Positions 19,837-28,480 of a stretch of DNA of 43,324 bases are shown in pieces (position 1 is the stretch's first letter; each line of letters begins with the position of its first letter). The notes beneath the pieces were generated by a model. That model saw only the letters and a list, made by a program, of their open reading frames with translations, had not been told where the DNA came from and ran no database searches. The position numbers were made by a program, and so were the translations under genes. Origin of the DNA: Microcaldota archaeon (GTDB lineage Archaea; Micrarchaeota; Micrarchaeia; Burarchaeales; Fermentimicrarchaeaceae); NCBI GenBank assembly GCA_013425405.1, contig JACCLF010000051.1:1-43324 (forward strand). The letters run 5' to 3'.

Positions 19837-20547
19837 ATGGCTAAAAAAGGCGGTTCGCCGCATATGAAAAGGATTGCTTCGCCGAGGTACGTTACGATAG
19901 CAAGAAAGAGTGACGTGTGGCTCACCAAGCCCGCGCCAGGGCCCCACAGCCTTGGCAGCTCCATGGCATTGGGGGTTGTCCTCAGGGATATCCTGAGGGT
20001 GGCTGACTCAATAAGAGAGGTGAAGAAAGTCCTCATGGGGGGGAACGTGCTTGTTGACGGCAGGGTTGTGAAGGACAGGAAATTCCCTGTTGGGCTTATG
20101 GATGTGGTCAGCATACCGAAGCTCAAAAAAGATTACTGGGTGGGAGTTGACAGGAAGGGCAGGTTCAAGCTTGTAGAAGTGGACGGCGAGAAGTCAAAAT
20201 TCAAGCTGTGCAGGGTTGAGGGCAAGCACAGCATTTCCGGAGGCGCTTTCCAGATTGCGCTGCATGACGGCAGGACTGCTGTGGGCGGCAAGGAGTTCAA
20301 GCTTGGTGATACAGTAAAGCTGTCTGTGCCTGAGCAGAAGATAGTTGCTGTAATGAAGCTGGAGCCCAATGCGAGCTGCATAATAACAAGCGGAAAGCAC
20401 GCTGGGGAGCTGGCAACAATTGACGAACTCTACCACAAGAAAGGCGCGAGGAGGGCGGAGGCAAAGCTGCACTCAGATTCAGAAAGCTTCATAACGGTGA
20501 GGGATTACCTTTTCATTGTTGGCGGTGAGGCGCAGGTGTTCAAATGA
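19837..20547 (+). CDS. rps4e: 30S ribosomal protein S4e
   Basis: Archaeal/eukaryotic-specific small-subunit protein, 236 residues. The N-terminus KKGGSPHMKRIASPR is characteristic, followed by an S4-like RNA-binding segment VLMGGNVLVDGRVVKDRKFPVG and a KOW-like CIITSGKHAGELATI. AGGTAGGTTGA precedes the start, and its end overlaps the L5 start. Confidence 0.96.
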   Translation: MAKKGGSPHMKRIASPRYVTIARKSDVWLTKPAPGPHSLGSSMALGVVLRDILRVADSIREVKKVLMGGNVLVDGRVVKDRKFPVGLMDVVSIPKLKKDYWVGVDRKGRFKLVEVDGEKSKFKLCRVEGKHSISGGAFQIALHDGRTAVGGKEFKLGDTVKLSVPEQKIVAVMKLEPNASCIITSGKHAGELATIDELYHKKGARRAEAKLHSDSESFITVRDYLFIVGGEAQVFK

Positions 20548-21050
20548 ATCCAATGAGGGATATACGCATTGAGAAGGTCACCGCGAACATGGGAGTAGGA
20601 GAAGGCGGTGAGAAGCTTGAGAGCTGCTCAGGGCTGCTGGGCAAGATAAGCGGAAAGAAGGCGGTGAGGACAATTGCGAGGGTAAGGAATCTTGTCTTCA
20701 AAATAAGGAAGGGCGATCCCATAGGGACAAAGGTGACAATCAGGAGCAAGGAAGGGGAGGAATTCCTCAGGAAGGCGCTGGAAGCTGTCGATAAGAAAAT
20801 CGGCTCAAGGGCATTTGACAAGGAGGGGAATTTCTCATTCGGAGTGAAGGAGTACATAGATTTTCCCGGGGTAAAGTACGACCCGAAGCTTGGAATTGTT
20901 GGTTTTGATGTCTGCGTGACTCTCAAGAGGAGGGGAGGCAGGGTGGCCAGAAGGAGGAGGGGCCAGCATGCAATTGGGAGGAGGCACAGGATAACAAAGG
21001 AGGAGGGAATGTCATTTGCAAAGGATGTTCTTGGAGTTGAAATAGTGTGA
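20544..21050 (+). CDS. rpl5: 50S ribosomal protein L5
   Basis: 5S rRNA-binding protein of the central protuberance, 168 residues. Motifs visible: EKVTANMGVGEGGEKL at the N-terminus, FSFGVKEYIDFPGVKYDPKLG in the middle and GFDVCVTLKRRGGRVARRRR near the end. GGTGAGGCGCAGGTG in the S4e end provides the ribosome binding site. Confidence 0.96.
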   Translation: MNPMRDIRIEKVTANMGVGEGGEKLESCSGLLGKISGKKAVRTIARVRNLVFKIRKGDPIGTKVTIRSKEGEEFLRKALEAVDKKIGSRAFDKEGNFSFGVKEYIDFPGVKYDPKLGIVGFDVCVTLKRRGGRVARRRRGQHAIGRRHRITKEEGMSFAKDVLGVEIV

Positions 21051-21059
21051 GTTGGTTGA

Positions 21060-21236
21060 ATGACTAGCAAGAAGGTTTCACATGAGAAGAGGCTCAAGCT
21101 GAAATATAAGGGAAGAGGCTTGAGGAAGTGCAGATTCTGCGGCAACGCGAGAGGAGTGATTAGGATGTACGAACTGTACATATGCAGGAGGTGCTTCAGG
21201 GAAGTCGGAGAGAGCATAGGCTTCAGGAAGTTTTAG
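21060..21236 (+). CDS. rps14: 30S ribosomal protein S14, zinc-binding type
   Basis: A 58-residue protein. It has four cysteines, C24-x2-C27-x14-C42-x2-C45, which form the zinc ribbon of the C+ type. The end reads EVGESIGFRKF, matching archaeal S14/eukaryotic S29. GAGTTGGTTGA precedes the ATG. It lies between L5 and S8, the expected position. Confidence 0.95.
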   Translation: MTSKKVSHEKRLKLKYKGRGLRKCRFCGNARGVIRMYELYICRRCFREVGESIGFRKF

Positions 21237-21244
21237 GTGGTAGA

Positions 21245-21634
21245 ATGGCGAATGACCCGCTTGCGGATGCGATTAACACGATAAAAACGCACGAGATACT
21301 GGGAAGGTCTTCATGCGTGATAAAGCCGGCCTCCAAGCTCATAAAGGAGGTTCTCATGATTTTCCAGCAGCACAAGTATATAGGCGAGTTCGAGTATGTT
21401 GACGATGGAAAGTCTGGCTCATTCAAGGTTCAGCTCAAAGGCAGCATAAACAACTGTGGAGTGATAAAGCCAAGGTTTGCTGTGAAGAACGGCGAGTGGG
21501 CCAAGTGGGAGCAGAGGCACATACCCAGCCCTGAGTTTGGCATACTAATAGTCTCAACCCCCCAGGGGCTCATGACGAATGCAGATGCAAGAGGGAAAAA
21601 CATAGGGGGAAGGCTCATAGCATATGTTTACTAG
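21245..21634 (+). CDS. rps8: 30S ribosomal protein S8
   Basis: Central-domain 16S rRNA-binding protein, 129 residues, beginning MANDPLADAINTIKTHEILG. The C-terminus carries GILIVSTPQGLMTNADARGKNIGGRLIAYVY (in pieces), the S8 fold signature. The ATG at 21245 has TAGGTGGTAGA upstream; the longer frame to 21182 would overlap S14. Confidence 0.96.
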   Translation: MANDPLADAINTIKTHEILGRSSCVIKPASKLIKEVLMIFQQHKYIGEFEYVDDGKSGSFKVQLKGSINNCGVIKPRFAVKNGEWAKWEQRHIPSPEFGILIVSTPQGLMTNADARGKNIGGRLIAYVY

Positions 21635-21643
21635 AGTGATTGC

Positions 21644-22138
21644 ATGGTTGGCATACCAAAGGATGTTGAAGTTGACGTGAAGGGCAGCACGGTTGTGGTT
21701 AAAGGTAAGAAGGGCAAGGTTGAGAAGAGCTTCAGGGGGATAGGATTGAAGATTGAGAGAAAGGGAGATTCAATAGAAGTTGACGGAGGGAACGGGGGCA
21801 AGATGCTTGCCGGAACTGTGGAGTCGCATCTCAAGAATATGTTTCAAGGAGTGAGTGAGGGTTACTCCCGCAGGCTCCAGATTATCCACTCCCACTTTCC
21901 AATGAGCGTTGAGGTGAAGGGGAAAGAGGTGCTCATAAAGAATTTCGTAGGAGAGAAAAAGCCACGCACAGCAGACATCGTCGGAGAGACAAAGGTTGAG
22001 GTGAAGGGAACCGATGTCCTTGTTTCAGGGCCTGACAAGGAGGCTGTGGGGCAGACCTGCGCCAACATATACCAGGCAACGAAGATAAAGCAGAAGGACA
22101 GCAGGGTCTTTCAGGATGGAGTGTATCCGGTTGAGTGA
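21644..22138 (+). CDS. rpl6: 50S ribosomal protein L6
   Basis: Protein near the factor-binding site, 164 residues, built from two related domains. The first begins IPKDVEVDVKGSTVVVKGKKGKV and the second MSVEVKGKEVLIKNFVGEKKPR, the usual archaeal L6 pattern. GAGTGATTGC precedes the ATG. Confidence 0.95.
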   Translation: MVGIPKDVEVDVKGSTVVVKGKKGKVEKSFRGIGLKIERKGDSIEVDGGNGGKMLAGTVESHLKNMFQGVSEGYSRRLQIIHSHFPMSVEVKGKEVLIKNFVGEKKPRTADIVGETKVEVKGTDVLVSGPDKEAVGQTCANIYQATKIKQKDSRVFQDGVYPVE

Positions 22139-22143
22139 TTCTT

Positions 22144-22494
22144 ATGGCAAAGGTGAAAAAGAAAAAACACCCGAAATTCTTCAGGCAGAATTACGGAAGG
22201 ACAGACAGGAAGAGGATAGGGAGTAGCTGGAGAAGGCCGAGAGGACATGACAACAAGAAAAGAGCCAAGCATGCTTTCGCCGGAGCCGAGCCCACCATCG
22301 GGTGGAGGAACGCCCGTGCTGTAAGGGGCCTGCATCCATCGGGGACATACGAAGCACTTGTCAAGAACATGGGGGAGCTGGGAAAGGTGATGCGCGGGAC
22401 TGCCGTGAGAATAGCACACGGGATAGGGGTAAGAAAAAGGAATGCAATTGTTTCAAAGGCCAGGGAGTTGGGCTTGAAAATTTTAAACGAGTGA
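22144..22494 (+). CDS. rpl32e: 50S ribosomal protein L32e
   Basis: Archaeal/eukaryotic large-subunit protein, 116 residues. The signature FFRQNYGRTDRKRIGSSWRRPRGHDNK is clear, as is GLHPSGTYEALVKN. An upstream GTG at 22135 is in frame, but its GTGAT works better as the binding site for ATG 22144. Confidence 0.95.
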   Translation: MAKVKKKKHPKFFRQNYGRTDRKRIGSSWRRPRGHDNKKRAKHAFAGAEPTIGWRNARAVRGLHPSGTYEALVKNMGELGKVMRGTAVRIAHGIGVRKRNAIVSKARELGLKILNE

Positions 22495-22498
22495 TAAA

Positions 22499-22945
22499 AT
22501 GGGAATGGCAACTGTGAGGAGGATTGCGGCTGAACTGCTCGGCGTTGGAGAGAGCAGGGTTAGGATAGATCCCAAGAATGCTAGCAAGGCAGAGGAAGCT
22601 CTTACAAGGGATGACATACGCTCGCTCATATCGCAGGGTGTAATCTATGCGCTTAGAAAAAGAGGAGTTTCAAGAGCGAGAGGAAGGAAGAAGCACCTGA
22701 AGATGAAGGTGGGTAGGAGAAGGGGGACGGGGAGCAGGAAGGGAAAGCGCTACTCAATCGTTCCAAGAAAGACGGTGTGGATACACCGCGTGAGGGCGCA
22801 GAGGGCCCTGCTGAAGAATCTCTTGCTTGAGAAAAAGATACAGAATGACGCTTACAGAAAGGTTTACAGGATGGTGAAGGGAGGCGCCTTCAAGAGCAGG
22901 GCTAGCCTTCTCACCCATCTGAAGGACAACCAAATGATAAAGTGA
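22499..22945 (+). CDS. rpl19e: 50S ribosomal protein L19e
   Basis: Archaeal/eukaryotic protein, 148 residues, with RRIAAELLGVGESRVRIDP at the N-terminus, SRARGRKKHLKMKVGRRRGTGSRKGKR in the middle, and a long basic helix at the C-terminus. It starts 4 bases after L32e with GAGTGATAAA upstream. Confidence 0.95.
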   Translation: MGMATVRRIAAELLGVGESRVRIDPKNASKAEEALTRDDIRSLISQGVIYALRKRGVSRARGRKKHLKMKVGRRRGTGSRKGKRYSIVPRKTVWIHRVRAQRALLKNLLLEKKIQNDAYRKVYRMVKGGAFKSRASLLTHLKDNQMIK

Positions 22946-22949
22946 TAAT

Positions 22950-23525
22950 ATGGGAAAAGCAACTGGACCGACATACACCGTTCCGTTCAGGAGAAGGAGG
23001 CAAAGCCTCACAAACTATGCAAAGAGATTGGCGCTTCTGAAATCCATGAAGCCCAGGATGGTTGTGAGAAAAAGCAATAGGAATGTGCTTGTGCATTTCG
23101 TCAGCTATGCTGAGAACGGGGATGCAACTGTGGCTGTCGCAAACTCAAGGGAGCTTGCGAAGTTCGGCTGGCACTGCTGCGGCAACACTCCAACGGCATA
23201 CCTGACGGGCCTGCTTGCCGGAAGGAGGGCAAAGGAGAAGGGAGTTGCGGAGTTCGTTCCCGATATAGGGCTGGCAACACCTTCAAAGGGCGCCGTGGTT
23301 TTCGCAGCTATCAAGGGGGCAATTGACGCTGGGCTGAAAACAAAATACGAGGAAGGCATGGTTGATGAAAAGAGGATAAGGGGAGAGCACGTGGCGAAGT
23401 ATGCAGGTAGCCTGAAGGGCAAGCCCGAGTATGACAAGATTTTCTCATCATATCTCAAGGCAAACATTCAGCCTGAGAATATTCCTGCGATGTTCGACAA
23501 GGTCAAAGAGGAGATAATGAAGTAG
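22950..23525 (+). CDS. rpl18: 50S ribosomal protein L18
   Basis: 5S rRNA-binding protein of the archaeal/eukaryotic (L5e-like) type, 191 residues. Features: GPTYTVPFRRRRQSLTNYAKRLALL at the N-terminus, NTPTAYLTGLLAGRRAKEKGV, and DIGLATPSKGAVVFAAIKGAIDAGL. GTGATAAT precedes the ATG. Confidence 0.96.
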   Translation: MGKATGPTYTVPFRRRRQSLTNYAKRLALLKSMKPRMVVRKSNRNVLVHFVSYAENGDATVAVANSRELAKFGWHCCGNTPTAYLTGLLAGRRAKEKGVAEFVPDIGLATPSKGAVVFAAIKGAIDAGLKTKYEEGMVDEKRIRGEHVAKYAGSLKGKPEYDKIFSSYLKANIQPENIPAMFDKVKEEIMK

Positions 23526-23535
23526 GTGATAGTTG

Positions 23536-24252
23536 ATGGCTAGAAGAATGATCAGAGGCAGAGACGAGGAAAACAAGGTATTCAACATTGACGAGTGGAA
23601 CCCCAAGACCGAGATTGGGAAGAAGGTTAAGAACAAGGAGATAACGTCCATAGAGCAGGTGTTCGGCTTGGGCAAGCCAATAGTTGAGGATGGGATTGTT
23701 GATGCTCTTATGCCGGACTTGAAGGAGGAGGTGCTTGAAGTTTCCATGACGCAGAGGATGAGCGAGAACGGCAGGAAGACTCTGTTTCGTGCAATTGCCA
23801 TAGTTGGAGATGGGCACGGACATATAGGCGTTGGAGCAGGCAAGGCGGAGGAGGCCAAGCCGTCAATAGAAACGGCAGTGAAGGCTGCCAAGAGAAATGT
23901 TATAGGCGTCGCGCTTGGATGCGGCTCATGGGAGTGCGGCTGCAAGCAGAAGCACACCATCCCAATAAAGGTTATTGGGAAGAACGGCGGAGTTATAATA
24001 ACGCTCAAGCCTGCTCCGAGAGGAGTCGGCATAGCAGCAGATGAAATTGTGAGAAAGGTCCTCAGAATGGCAGGGGTGAAGGACAGCTGGGGGTTTGCCA
24101 GGGGCAGAACAAGAAGCATATACAACACTGCAATGGCATCCTATGATGCTCTCAACAGCCTTAACAGGATGAAGTTCCACAAAGAGTGGGACACGCTGCT
24201 TGAGGAAAGCAAGGAGGTTGAAGCTGATGTCAAAGAGAGTAGCGGTAGTTAG
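23536..24252 (+). CDS. rps5: 30S ribosomal protein S5
   Basis: Small-subunit protein at the mRNA entry and decoding region, 238 residues. The dsRNA-binding-like domain contains FRAIAIVGDGHGHIGVGAGKAEEAKPSIE, and the C-terminal domain PAPRGVGIAADEIVRKVLRMAGVKD. AGGTGATAGTTG precedes ATG 23536. The end overlaps the L30 gene by 26 bases. Confidence 0.96.
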   Translation: MARRMIRGRDEENKVFNIDEWNPKTEIGKKVKNKEITSIEQVFGLGKPIVEDGIVDALMPDLKEEVLEVSMTQRMSENGRKTLFRAIAIVGDGHGHIGVGAGKAEEAKPSIETAVKAAKRNVIGVALGCGSWECGCKQKHTIPIKVIGKNGGVIITLKPAPRGVGIAADEIVRKVLRMAGVKDSWGFARGRTRSIYNTAMASYDALNSLNRMKFHKEWDTLLEESKEVEADVKESSGS

Positions 24253-24691
24253 AGTGAGGGGGACAGTGGCGACAACGGGAGAGATAGAGGACACTCTGGG
24301 AAAGCTCAAGCTCACAAGGGTCAACCACTGCGTTGTAATAGATGATACTCCGCAGAACATGGGAATGGTGAAGAAGTGCTCTAATTATGTGACATGGGGC
24401 GGGATAGACGCAGGCACGCTTGCTCTTATGCTTGCCAAGAGGGCGAGGGCGCCCGGAAACAGGAGGATTGGGGTTGATGAGCTCAAGGGCAGCGGTTTCG
24501 AATCTTTTGATGATTTTGCTGAGAAAGTCTTCAATTTTAAGTGCGAGCTGGAAGCTTTGAAGTGCTTGAAGCCTGTGTTCAGGCTCCATCCGCCAAAGAA
24601 GGGTTACAGGCATGTTAAAAAGCCTTACCCAAAAGGAGCTCTGGGCAACAGGAAAGAGGAAATAAACGAGCTTTTGAGAAGGATGGTGTGA
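24227..24691 (+). CDS. rpl30: 50S ribosomal protein L30
   Basis: Archaeal L30 of the long (L7-like) type, 154 residues: VAVVRVRGTVATTGEIEDTLGKLKLTRVNHCVV at the start and FRLHPPKKGYRHVKKPYPKGALGNR near the end. The start at ATG 24227 lies inside the S5 coding region, after GGAGGTTGAAGCTG; the earlier in-frame codon at 24200 would extend the overlap and does not resemble L30. Confidence 0.95.
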   Translation: MSKRVAVVRVRGTVATTGEIEDTLGKLKLTRVNHCVVIDDTPQNMGMVKKCSNYVTWGGIDAGTLALMLAKRARAPGNRRIGVDELKGSGFESFDDFAEKVFNFKCELEALKCLKPVFRLHPPKKGYRHVKKPYPKGALGNRKEEINELLRRMV

Positions 24692-24693
24692 TT

Positions 24694-25110
24694 ATGGTTA
24701 GAAGGTACAGGAAGAGGAGCAGGAAGAAGTACCTCGGTTCAAGGAGCTGCGGGGCGGGAAACATAAAGCACAGGAGAGGCAAGGGAAGCAGGGGAGGAGT
24801 CGGCTATGGAGGGGGTAAGAACAAATGGACTTACATTGTGAAGTATGAACCTGACCATTTCGGCAGGCACGGCTTTGTGCCGCCCAAGAGCAGCAGACTG
24901 AAGGACATAAATTTATGGGAGATCAATAATATGGTGGAGGGTGGGAAGTTAAAGAAGGACAGCTCTGGAAGATTCATTGTTGAGCTAATGGGTTATAAGG
25001 TTCTTGGGAGCGGCAAGCTGAACTCGCCAGTTTCCATAAAGGCAACTTCATTCTCCAAGAGTGCAGTTGACAAGATAAAAAGCTTTGGTGGTGATGCGAA
25101 GGTAGAGTGA
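24694..25110 (+). CDS. rpl15: 50S ribosomal protein L15
   Basis: Large-subunit assembly protein, 138 residues, with the Gly/Arg-rich N-terminus (YLGSRSCGAGNIKHRRGKGSRGG) typical of archaeal L15/L27a and the C-terminal L18e/L15 core. It starts at ATG 24694 using the GTGTGATT at the end of L30. It precedes secY, as in most archaea and bacteria. Confidence 0.96.
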   Translation: MVRRYRKRSRKKYLGSRSCGAGNIKHRRGKGSRGGVGYGGGKNKWTYIVKYEPDHFGRHGFVPPKSSRLKDINLWEINNMVEGGKLKKDSSGRFIVELMGYKVLGSGKLNSPVSIKATSFSKSAVDKIKSFGGDAKVE

Positions 25111-25114
25111 GAAT

Positions 25115-26563
25115 ATGGCGTTGGAATTTGTGGAACCAATAATAAGGATTCTACCGGAGATTAGGACTCCTGACAGAAAGCCGGCTCTGAGAGAGAAGAT
25201 ATACTGGACTGCCGCTGCGCTTGTAATATTCTTTGTTATGTACCACGTATACCCTGTCGGGAGGTACCCAATCCCGCAACAGTTCGAGTTCGTGCAGATG
25301 ATAACTGCGAGCAAGGTCGGGAGCCTCATAACAGCGGGTATAGGACCTATTGTGCTGTCTTCAATATTCCTGCAGCTCTTCGTTGGAGCCAAAATAATAG
25401 ACATTGACCTTAAGGATGAGAAGAACAAGAGGAGATTCCAGGGGACGCAGAAGGCTCTGGCTCTTATCCTGGCTTTCTTTGAGGCAGGAATATATGTTTA
25501 TACCAACGCAGTTCCAGTAAAGGGTGCAGGCATACCGGCCGGTAACATTGAGCCGCTATTTGGGAGCCTTGCTTTTACTCAGCTGCTCGTGATATTCCAG
25601 CTCGCCATGGGTTCGGTCATACTGCTGTGTCTGGATGAGATAGTTGCAAAGTATGGAATAGGTTCAGGCATAAGCCTTTTCATAGCTGCGGGTGTCTCTC
25701 TCGCAGTGGTGCAGGGCACATTCGGGGTTTTAATCCCTCAGGCAGCGCAGTATCTTGGAGAGGGAGGGGCAAACGCAGTACCACTGGCTATTCTCGCAAT
25801 GCTCCCGCTGGTGTTCACATTTATAGTATTTATCGCAAGCTCCTATGCAGAAGGCATGAGAGTGGAGGTGCCCCTGGTTTTCGAGAGAATCAGAGGAGTT
25901 GGCGGCAGGTACCCGATAAAGTTCCTCTACGTTTCGAACGTGCCGGTGATTCTGGCTGCTGCACTCATGATGAATTTCCAGCTCTTGGCAAGGGCCATAG
26001 GAAACAGCTCATTTTACATAGGAGGCATGAATGTAATGAGTTCCTTGGCTGTTGTCGACAGCAACGGAAGGCTTGTTGACGGGCTTCTGTATTTCATGAC
26101 ACCAAGTTTTCCAAACCCTATTCTTGTGGGGTATATACCATACGTGAACGCCCTTCTGGCAGCAACAACCCAGTACAGCCACATACCTGAGTATGTGCAT
26201 GTAATTACCTATGTGCTCACCATGGTTGTGCTCTGCGTAATATTCGGAAGCTTCTGGATTGAGACTACTGGGATGGGCCCGAAGGACATTGCAGAGCAGC
26301 TCAAGGGCTCGGGCCTGCAGGTGCCTGGCTTCAGGAGGGACCCGAGAGTGATTGAGAAGGTGCTTGAGAAATACATACCGATGATAACGATTCTGGGTAG
26401 TATATTTGTAGGGCTTCTGGCATCATTTGCGGATTTGACAGGGGCGCTGGGAACGGGCACAGGCATACTGCTGACTGTGGGCATACTGAACAACATGTAC
26501 GAGATTATGAAAAAGGAGCAGATGCTGGAGCTGTATCCGGCATTGAAGAACCTGATGGGGTGA
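25115..26563 (+). CDS. secY: Preprotein translocase subunit SecY (Sec61 alpha)
   Basis: Protein-conducting channel of the cytoplasmic membrane, 482 residues with about ten transmembrane segments. Visible features: the lateral plug/gate region after the first helix (GRYPIPQQFEFVQM, RIGSLITAGIGPIVLSSIFLQL-like), the KYGIGSGISLFIAAG motif, RVEVPLVFERIRGVGGRYPIKFLYVSNVP in a cytosolic loop, and ERDPRVIEKVLEKYIP near the C-terminus (read with one-residue differences). It works with the SRP RNA encoded on the other strand. The gene closes the L15 end of the operon with a 4-base gap. Confidence 0.97.
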   Translation: MALEFVEPIIRILPEIRTPDRKPALREKIYWTAAALVIFFVMYHVYPVGRYPIPQQFEFVQMITASKVGSLITAGIGPIVLSSIFLQLFVGAKIIDIDLKDEKNKRRFQGTQKALALILAFFEAGIYVYTNAVPVKGAGIPAGNIEPLFGSLAFTQLLVIFQLAMGSVILLCLDEIVAKYGIGSGISLFIAAGVSLAVVQGTFGVLIPQAAQYLGEGGANAVPLAILAMLPLVFTFIVFIASSYAEGMRVEVPLVFERIRGVGGRYPIKFLYVSNVPVILAAALMMNFQLLARAIGNSSFYIGGMNVMSSLAVVDSNGRLVDGLLYFMTPSFPNPILVGYIPYVNALLAATTQYSHIPEYVHVITYVLTMVVLCVIFGSFWIETTGMGPKDIAEQLKGSGLQVPGFRRDPRVIEKVLEKYIPMITILGSIFVGLLASFADLTGALGTGTGILLTVGILNNMYEIMKKEQMLELYPALKNLMG

Positions 26564-26571
26564 TGGGGGTA

Positions 26572-27135
26572 ATGATAATAGTCATGGGGCTTCCGGGAGC
26601 AGGAAAGACAACGGTGCTCAACGGAGCGGTTTCAGGATTTGCAGACTGGAAAGTCTTGAACTACGGAGACATGATGTTTGAGATAGCGAAGAGGGAAAAG
26701 ATTGTGAATGAGAGGGATGAGATGAGGAAACTCCCGCTGAAGAGCCAGAAGAGGATTCAGGATGAAGCAGCGAAGAAACTCTCGGAGATACAGGGGAAGG
26801 TTATATTGGACACCCACTGCTCTATACAAACGGCAACAGGTTATATGCCAGGGCTTCCCTTCGACCAGCTCAGGAAACTCAAAGTGGATTACCTGGTGTT
26901 CATAACAGCTCCGGCAAAGGACATACTCGGCAGGAGGCAGAGGGACACAACAAGGAAGAGAGATGTGGTGAGCATTGAGGATGTGGAGAGGGATATTTCA
27001 GTGAACATCTCATATCTCTGCACCTACTCTGTCTTGAGCGGCGCAGCTGCGAGCATAATAACCAACGCAGACGGGAAGCTTGATGATGCGGTTGGAAGGC
27101 TTAAGGAAGTTATAAAGAAGGCGGGTGAGGCTTGA
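26572..27135 (+). CDS. adkA: Archaeal-type adenylate kinase
   Basis: Interconverts ATP + AMP and 2 ADP in the cytoplasm. The Walker A motif GLPGAGKTT is at residues 6-14. The archaeal AdkA pattern continues with NYGDMMFEIAKRE, RDEMRKLPLKSQKRIQDEAA and a conserved DTHCSI...TGYMPGLP segment. The ATG at 26572 follows GGTGATGGGGGTA and gives 187 residues; ATGs at 26563 and 26572 are both possible, and the earlier one overlaps the SecY stop. Location between secY and DUF106 is the standard archaeal one. Confidence 0.93.
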   Translation: MIIVMGLPGAGKTTVLNGAVSGFADWKVLNYGDMMFEIAKREKIVNERDEMRKLPLKSQKRIQDEAAKKLSEIQGKVILDTHCSIQTATGYMPGLPFDQLRKLKVDYLVFITAPAKDILGRRQRDTTRKRDVVSIEDVERDISVNISYLCTYSVLSGAAASIITNADGKLDDAVGRLKEVIKKAGEA

Positions 27136-27136
27136 T

Positions 27137-27643
27137 ATGGAAGATTCTACTATTGCTTTCTTCATAATAACGGTGACTGCGGTGATTTACTCAGCAACAT
27201 CATTGTATGTGACAAAGATAGTAGGCAACAGGAAGAGGGTTAAGGAGATTCAGGAGGAGATGAACAGGGTAAGCAAACTTCTAAGAAAGACGGACTACAA
27301 GAGCGATGCCGAGAGGAAGGAGGCGGAAGAGCTGCAGAGCAAGATACCTAAGCTGATGAGCGAGAGCATGATACTGCAGTTCAAGCCGCTGATTATACTG
27401 CTTCCGGTATTCGCCATAATGAGCTACCTTATCAGGTCAACTTTCCCCTATCTGCAGGTCAAGCTCAGCTTCTCAATCCCCACATTCCCCTACTACTGGC
27501 TGCTGCTGAGGTTTAATTTTGATACTTTTCCAAACTGGAGGAACGAGTTCGGGACGTTCGGCTGGCTTCTGCTGTGCGTTGTGTTCTCAGGTATTGTAAT
27601 TCAGGTAGTTGTTGATCAAATAGAGAAAAGAAGGAGAAAGTGA
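27137..27643 (+). CDS. DUF106/EMC3-type membrane protein (YidC/Oxa1 superfamily)
   Basis: Archaeal homologue of EMC3/TMCO1, thought to act as a membrane-protein insertase or chaperone. The 168-residue protein has an N-terminal transmembrane helix (FFIITVTAVIYSATSLYVT), a cytosolic coiled coil with KEIQEEMNRVSKLLRKTDYKSD, and two further hydrophobic segments around residues 83-100 and 140-160. Three helices with a cytosolic coiled coil is the archaeal YidC-like layout. The ATG 27137 with GGTGAGGCTTGAT is preferred over the upstream GTG. It sits between adkA and L34e, where this family is found in many archaea. Confidence 0.9.
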   Translation: MEDSTIAFFIITVTAVIYSATSLYVTKIVGNRKRVKEIQEEMNRVSKLLRKTDYKSDAERKEAEELQSKIPKLMSESMILQFKPLIILLPVFAIMSYLIRSTFPYLQVKLSFSIPTFPYYWLLLRFNFDTFPNWRNEFGTFGWLLLCVVFSGIVIQVVVDQIEKRRRK

Positions 27644-27647
27644 TAAA

Positions 27648-27947
27648 ATGTTGCCGAGATTCAGATCTAAATCTATAAGAAAGGTCCAGAAAAAAATCAG
27701 CGGGACATTCCGCTACGTGAGAAGGAAAGGCAGGACAGCATGCTGCGCGCTCTGCGGAATTAAGCTTAACTTGAGAAGGGACGGAGCGAAGAGCAAGAGG
27801 ATACCCAGCAGGCCGTTCGGAGGGGTTCTTTGCGCCAGATGCTCTTTTGACGTGATGAAACTTGTAGGAAAGGTCAGGGGAGCATATATAAAGCTGGAGG
27901 ACATCGACATGAAGAGGAGGAAGTTTGTGGGGCAGATGATGAAATGA
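27648..27947 (+). CDS. rpl34e: 50S ribosomal protein L34e
   Basis: Archaeal/eukaryotic large-subunit protein, 99 residues. Two CxxC pairs (CALC and CARC), about 30 residues apart, suggest a zinc ribbon. FRSKSIRKVQKKISG and RIPSRPFGGVLCARC are typical segments. The GTGATAAA before the ATG follows the DUF106 stop. The stop overlaps the Cmk start. Confidence 0.94.
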   Translation: MLPRFRSKSIRKVQKKISGTFRYVRRKGRTACCALCGIKLNLRRDGAKSKRIPSRPFGGVLCARCSFDVMKLVGKVRGAYIKLEDIDMKRRKFVGQMMK

Positions 27948-28471
27948 TAATATGCGTATCGGGCCTAGCCGGCTCGGGAAAAAACACCGTCGGGGAGATA
28001 GTTGCGAAGAAACTCAATCTTGATGAGGTGAAGCTCTCCTTCAAGGATGAGGCGAAGAGGGAGAATGTTGACTTGATGACAGTGCAGAAGGAGGCGACAA
28101 AGAATGAGAGCTACGACAGGGAGCTGGACAGGGAGATTGTGAAGCGCGCCAAGAAAGGAAACTGTGTTGTGATGACATGGCTCGGCCCTTGGATAGTGAA
28201 GAATGCAGACTTGAGAGTTTGGCTCAATGTGAGTGAGAGAGAAAGGGCAAAGAGAGTCGCAAGGAGGGACAGGATGAGCCTCAAGAAAGCTCTTGAGCAC
28301 ATAAGGAAGAGGGATGACAACAACAGGAGGAGGTACAGAAGGTACTACGGAATTGACATAATGGACCACAGCATATTTGATCTGGAGATAAACTCCGATG
28401 TTTTCAACCCGCAGCAGATTGCGGGCATAGTGATAAAGGCCGCTGAAGCCAAGCGAGCCGGGAGGAGATGA
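27944..28471 (+). CDS. cmk: Cytidylate kinase, archaeal type
   Basis: Phosphorylates CMP or dCMP with ATP. The 175-residue protein begins with a P-loop GLAGSGKNT at residues 7-15, slightly changed from the usual GxxGxGKS/T. Conserved elements follow: the NVSERERAKRVARRD lid-like arginine segment and the RRYRRYYGIDIMDHSIFDLEI motif typical of archaeal Cmk. It lies between L34e and L14e, the usual archaeal order. Confidence 0.92.
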   Translation: MIICVSGLAGSGKNTVGEIVAKKLNLDEVKLSFKDEAKRENVDLMTVQKEATKNESYDRELDREIVKRAKKGNCVVMTWLGPWIVKNADLRVWLNVSERERAKRVARRDRMSLKKALEHIRKRDDNNRRRYRRYYGIDIMDHSIFDLEINSDVFNPQQIAGIVIKAAEAKRAGRR

Positions 28472-28480
28472 GGTGTTTGC

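Noticed and set aside
24200-24226. Longer L30 start (MRKARRLKLMSKR...)
   Set aside because: The extension would deepen the S5 overlap and does not match L30 N-termini; ATG 24227 has a GGAGGT site upstream.
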